From an uncultured Roseiflexaceae bacterium (GTDB lineage Bacteria > Chloroflexota > Chloroflexia > Chloroflexales > Roseiflexaceae), in the NCBI GenBank assembly GCA_937988885.1, contig CALKHR010000164.1:70597-134596 (forward strand): DNA of 64,000 nucleotides. The letters are read 5' to 3'. Under the pieces are notes generated by a model. That model worked only from the letters and a program-made list of their open reading frames with translations. It was not told the origin of the DNA and searched no databases. Shown here piece by piece: positions 61,976 through 64,000 of the stretch; position 1 is the first letter of the stretch; each line of letters opens with the position of its first letter. A program made the position numbers and the translations under genes.

Positions 61976-64000
61976 TTAGCCCCAGATAATCGGCAGGAAG
62001 ATCTGCGTGTTTTCTACCGTCAGCGTGCCATTCTTAAAGGTGATCGCGTAGTTGTTGCTGGTCAGGCCGCTGGGTGTGATGGTGTAGGTGCCCGCTGGGC
62101 TATTGATGGTGGCATTGGTGTTGAACGTCAATGTGCCACCTAACACACGCTCATCCTCGCCGTTCACAAAGCCGCTGTAGGTCACGGTGAAGCTTGGGTT
62201 GGCCACACCCACCGGGCGGCTGGCATTCTGTGCCGTGACAGTGAGCGGCGCCTTGTTGACCGTCAGCAGGATGGTCTGCTGGGCGGTGCTGTAGCGGCTG
62301 TCTGCGGGCGTGAAGGTGGCTGTGATGGTGTGCGTGCCCGCAGGGAGCACGCTGCCGAGCGCCGGGCTGTAGCTGAACGTCCCGGCGATGTTGGCGCTGG
62401 CATTCAACTGGCTGGCGCTTAGCGGCGTGCCGTAGGTGATCGCGCTGGGCGATGCCCACGTGATAGCGAGCGCCGGATCAATGGTGAGCGTGCCGTTGAC
62501 GAAGGTGATCTCGTAGTTATCGCCGCTGAGGCCGCTGGGCACGATCGGGTAGGTGCCGACCGGGCTGTTGAGCTCGGCGGTGGTAGTGATGGTGAGCGTT
62601 CCATCCAAGGCGTTCTCATCTTCACCATTGACGAAGCCGCTGAAGTTGACGCCGAAGCTTGGATTGGGGGTATCGACGATCTTGCTGGCGTTTTGAGCCA
62701 TGATGGTGAGCGGCGCCTTCGTAACGCTCAGTGTGCCATCCTCAAAGGTGATCGTGTAGTTGCTGCTGGTCAAGCCGCTGGGCACAATCGGGTAGGTGCC
62801 AACCGGGCTGCTCAGATCCGCGGTGGTGGTGATCAGCAATGCGCCGCCGAGGTTTGACTCATCGTCGCCGTTCACAAAGCCGTTGTAGCTCACACCGAAG
62901 CTTGGGTTGGTCGCGCCATAGGTGCGGCTGGCGTTTTGCGCGGTGATGGTGAGCGGAACTTTGTTGATGGTGAGGGTCCCGTTCACATAGCTGATCTCGT
63001 AGTTGTTGCTGGTCAAGCCGCTGGGCACAATCGGGTAGGTGCCAACCGGGCTGCTCGAATCGGCGCTGCTGATCGTCAAGGTGCCGCCGAGGTCCGACTC
63101 ATCTTCGCCGTTGACGAAGCCGCTGTAGGTCACGCTGAAGCTTGGGTTGGCTTCGCCGTAATTGCGGCTGGCGTTCTGTGCGGTGACGGTGAGCGGAACT
63201 TTGTTGATGGTGAGGGTTCCGTTCACAAAGTTGATGTCGTAGTTATCGCTGCTCAAGCCGCTCGGTACAATCGGGTACGTGCCTGCCGGAGAATCGATGT
63301 CCGCGCTGGTTGTGATAGTCAACGTGCCGCCGAGGTCCGACACATCTTCGCCATTCACAAAGCCGCTATAGGTGACGCTAAAGCTTGGGTTCGCTGTGGC
63401 ATAGTCGCGGCTGGTGTTTTGCGCAGTGATCGTCAGCGGTGCTTTATTGACCGTTAATGGCACGGTTTTCTGGGCTACTGCGTAGTTCTCTGTGTCGTCG
63501 GGCGTGAAGGTGACTGAGAGCGTATAGTTGCCCGAATTGAGCAGCGTGCCGGAGGCAGGGCTGTAGCTGAACGTGCCTGCGACGTTGGCCGTCGCGTTCA
63601 GTTGGCTGGCGCTCAGGGCGGTGCCGTAGGTGATCGCAGCAGGCGTATTCCAGCTGATGACCGGTACAGCTTTCACCTTGAACGAACGATCGACGCTCTC
63701 TGCCACAGCGTAGATCATGTTATCGCCCGCTTGATCGGCTCGAATGGTGCAGGTTCCGTCGGAGAGCAAGCTCACGCTGTTGCCGCTGACGCTGCACACG
63801 CTGGTGGTGAGGCTGCTAAATGTGACAGGCAGGCCCGATGTGGCCGTGGCGCTGATGCTGAAGGGCGGATCGCCAAAGGTCTTCGCCGAGAGTGGGCCGA
63901 AGTCGATTGTTTGGGTGATAAGGCTGTTAAAGCGCAGAACATGATTGTTTTTTGTATCGGTCACCCAAACCGCATTGTCATCATCGATCGCTATACCAGT
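61976..64000 (-). CDS. NHL/Ig/MBG-repeat secreted protein, partial (5' end off right edge)
   Basis: The minus-strand frame is open to the window edge, beginning with part of an NHL unit (TGIAIDDDNAVWVTDTKNNHVLRFN), so the real start lies beyond 64000. A GTG at 63964 is internal. At least 674 codons are seen. After the last NHL unit comes an Ig-like module (IDFGPLSAKTFGDPPF to GTCTIRADQAGDN), a YGT-type Ig domain (WNTPAAITYGTALSASQLNAT), four tandem MBG repeats of about 80 residues (each AQNxSR.. NPSF.V.YSGFVNGED, then GTYPIVPSGL and NGTLTI), a second YGT Ig domain, a fifth MBG repeat and the tail VENTQIFLPIIWG. MBG repeats occur in bacterial adhesins and other surface proteins. Adhesion is inferred; the tail deviates from the LPxxxR form. 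Confidence 0.85.
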   Translation of the reverse strand, partial: TGIAIDDDNAVWVTDTKNNHVLRFNSLITQTIDFGPLSAKTFGDPPFSISATATSGLPVTFSSLTTSVCSVSGNSVSLLSDGTCTIRADQAGDNMIYAVAESVDRSFKVKAVPVISWNTPAAITYGTALSASQLNATANVAGTFSYSPASGTLLNSGNYTLSVTFTPDDTENYAVAQKTVPLTVNKAPLTITAQNTSRDYATANPSFSVTYSGFVNGEDVSDLGGTLTITTSADIDSPAGTYPIVPSGLSSDNYDINFVNGTLTINKVPLTVTAQNASRNYGEANPSFSVTYSGFVNGEDESDLGGTLTISSADSSSPVGTYPIVPSGLTSNNYEISYVNGTLTINKVPLTITAQNASRTYGATNPSFGVSYNGFVNGDDESNLGGALLITTTADLSSPVGTYPIVPSGLTSSNYTITFEDGTLSVTKAPLTIMAQNASKIVDTPNPSFGVNFSGFVNGEDENALDGTLTITTTAELNSPVGTYPIVPSGLSGDNYEITFVNGTLTIDPALAITWASPSAITYGTPLSASQLNASANIAGTFSYSPALGSVLPAGTHTITATFTPADSRYSTAQQTILLTVNKAPLTVTAQNASRPVGVANPSFTVTYSGFVNGEDERVLGGTLTFNTNATINSPAGTYTITPSGLTSNNYAITFKNGTLTVENTQIFLPIIWG
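62064..62204. repeat. 141-bp segment shared with the frameshifted gene, copy 2
   Basis: Matches 58325-58465 with a single visible difference. It covers the terminal MBG repeat of this gene. Confidence 0.85.
62485..63450 (-). repeat. Tandem MBG repeat array (four units)
   Basis: Four units encode near-identical 80-residue repeats. The landmark GAGCGGAACT recurs at 62951 and 63191, exactly 240 bp apart, and GTGCCGCCGAGGT-like and CCGCTGGGCAC-like stretches recur with similar period. Confidence 0.85.

Noticed and set aside
56300..63450. CRISPR array in the repeated DNA of the last 8 kb
   Set aside because: The repeats are long, in-frame, degenerate coding units (NHL and MBG domains), not short identical repeats with unique spacers.

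Overview
The window looks like a chromosomal segment of a Chloroflexota bacterium, probably class Chloroflexia. This is inferred from gene content and style: large secreted NHL-propeller, metzincin and beta-helix proteins, several ending in a short 'LPxxxR'-like tail; a stand-alone phytoene synthase; a lone Flp pilin; SH3b and PP2C proteins with Pro/Thr-rich exported tails; and an rpmB / asp23-fakA-degV-degV-recG neighbourhood resembling that of Firmicutes. GC content was not computed but is moderately high. No rRNA, insertion sequence, prophage, CRISPR array or restriction system was found. One tRNA, tRNA-Leu(UAG), is present.

Layout. 1-4.2 kb: a polytopic membrane protein running off the left edge, a polyprenol-phosphate glycosyltransferase, a DegS-type histidine kinase, an orphan Flp pilin with its own promoter and terminators, and a DtxR-family regulator. 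4.3-16.3 kb: a secreted beta-helix protein, mutL, a PP2C phosphatase, a ROK sugar kinase, a glycerophosphodiesterase, a SWIM protein, tRNA-Leu, a 57-residue protein, a PH-like membrane protein, sixA, guaA and a DUF421 membrane protein. 16.4-27.1 kb: a HerA-like ATPase, phytoene synthase, a PAS hybrid kinase with a degenerate receiver, and a same-strand run of glycerate kinase, C39-like peptidase, sulfurtransferase and aldehyde dehydrogenase, the last two overlapping ATGA. 27.3-35 kb: a 1416-residue secreted metzincin, an SH3b protein, and accD-accA.

35-43.5 kb: a strong promoter and a roughly 290-nt structured leader precede prkA-yhbH-spoVR, a stress module known from both sporulating and non-sporulating bacteria. 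An unknown 175-residue protein, prmC and a Cof hydrolase follow. 43.6-50.6 kb: rpmB is divergent from asp23-fakA-degV-degV-recG. FakA and two DegV (FakB-like) proteins suggest a fatty-acid kinase with two lipid carriers. 50.7-56 kb: a VOC protein, a cold-shock/DUF1294 fusion, an OmpR-type two-component system divergent from a VanY-like D,D-carboxypeptidase, and two XdhC-family genes.

56-64 kb: three related minus-strand genes for giant exported proteins made of NHL propellers, Ig-like modules and MBG repeats. The middle gene is frameshifted in a run of eight A (coding strand) just after the signal peptide. The second and third share a 141-bp segment with one visible mismatch. The most interesting leads are the shared C-terminal tail of the exported proteins, the slippery-tract frameshift, the prkA leader, and several intergenic palindromes and dispersed repeats.
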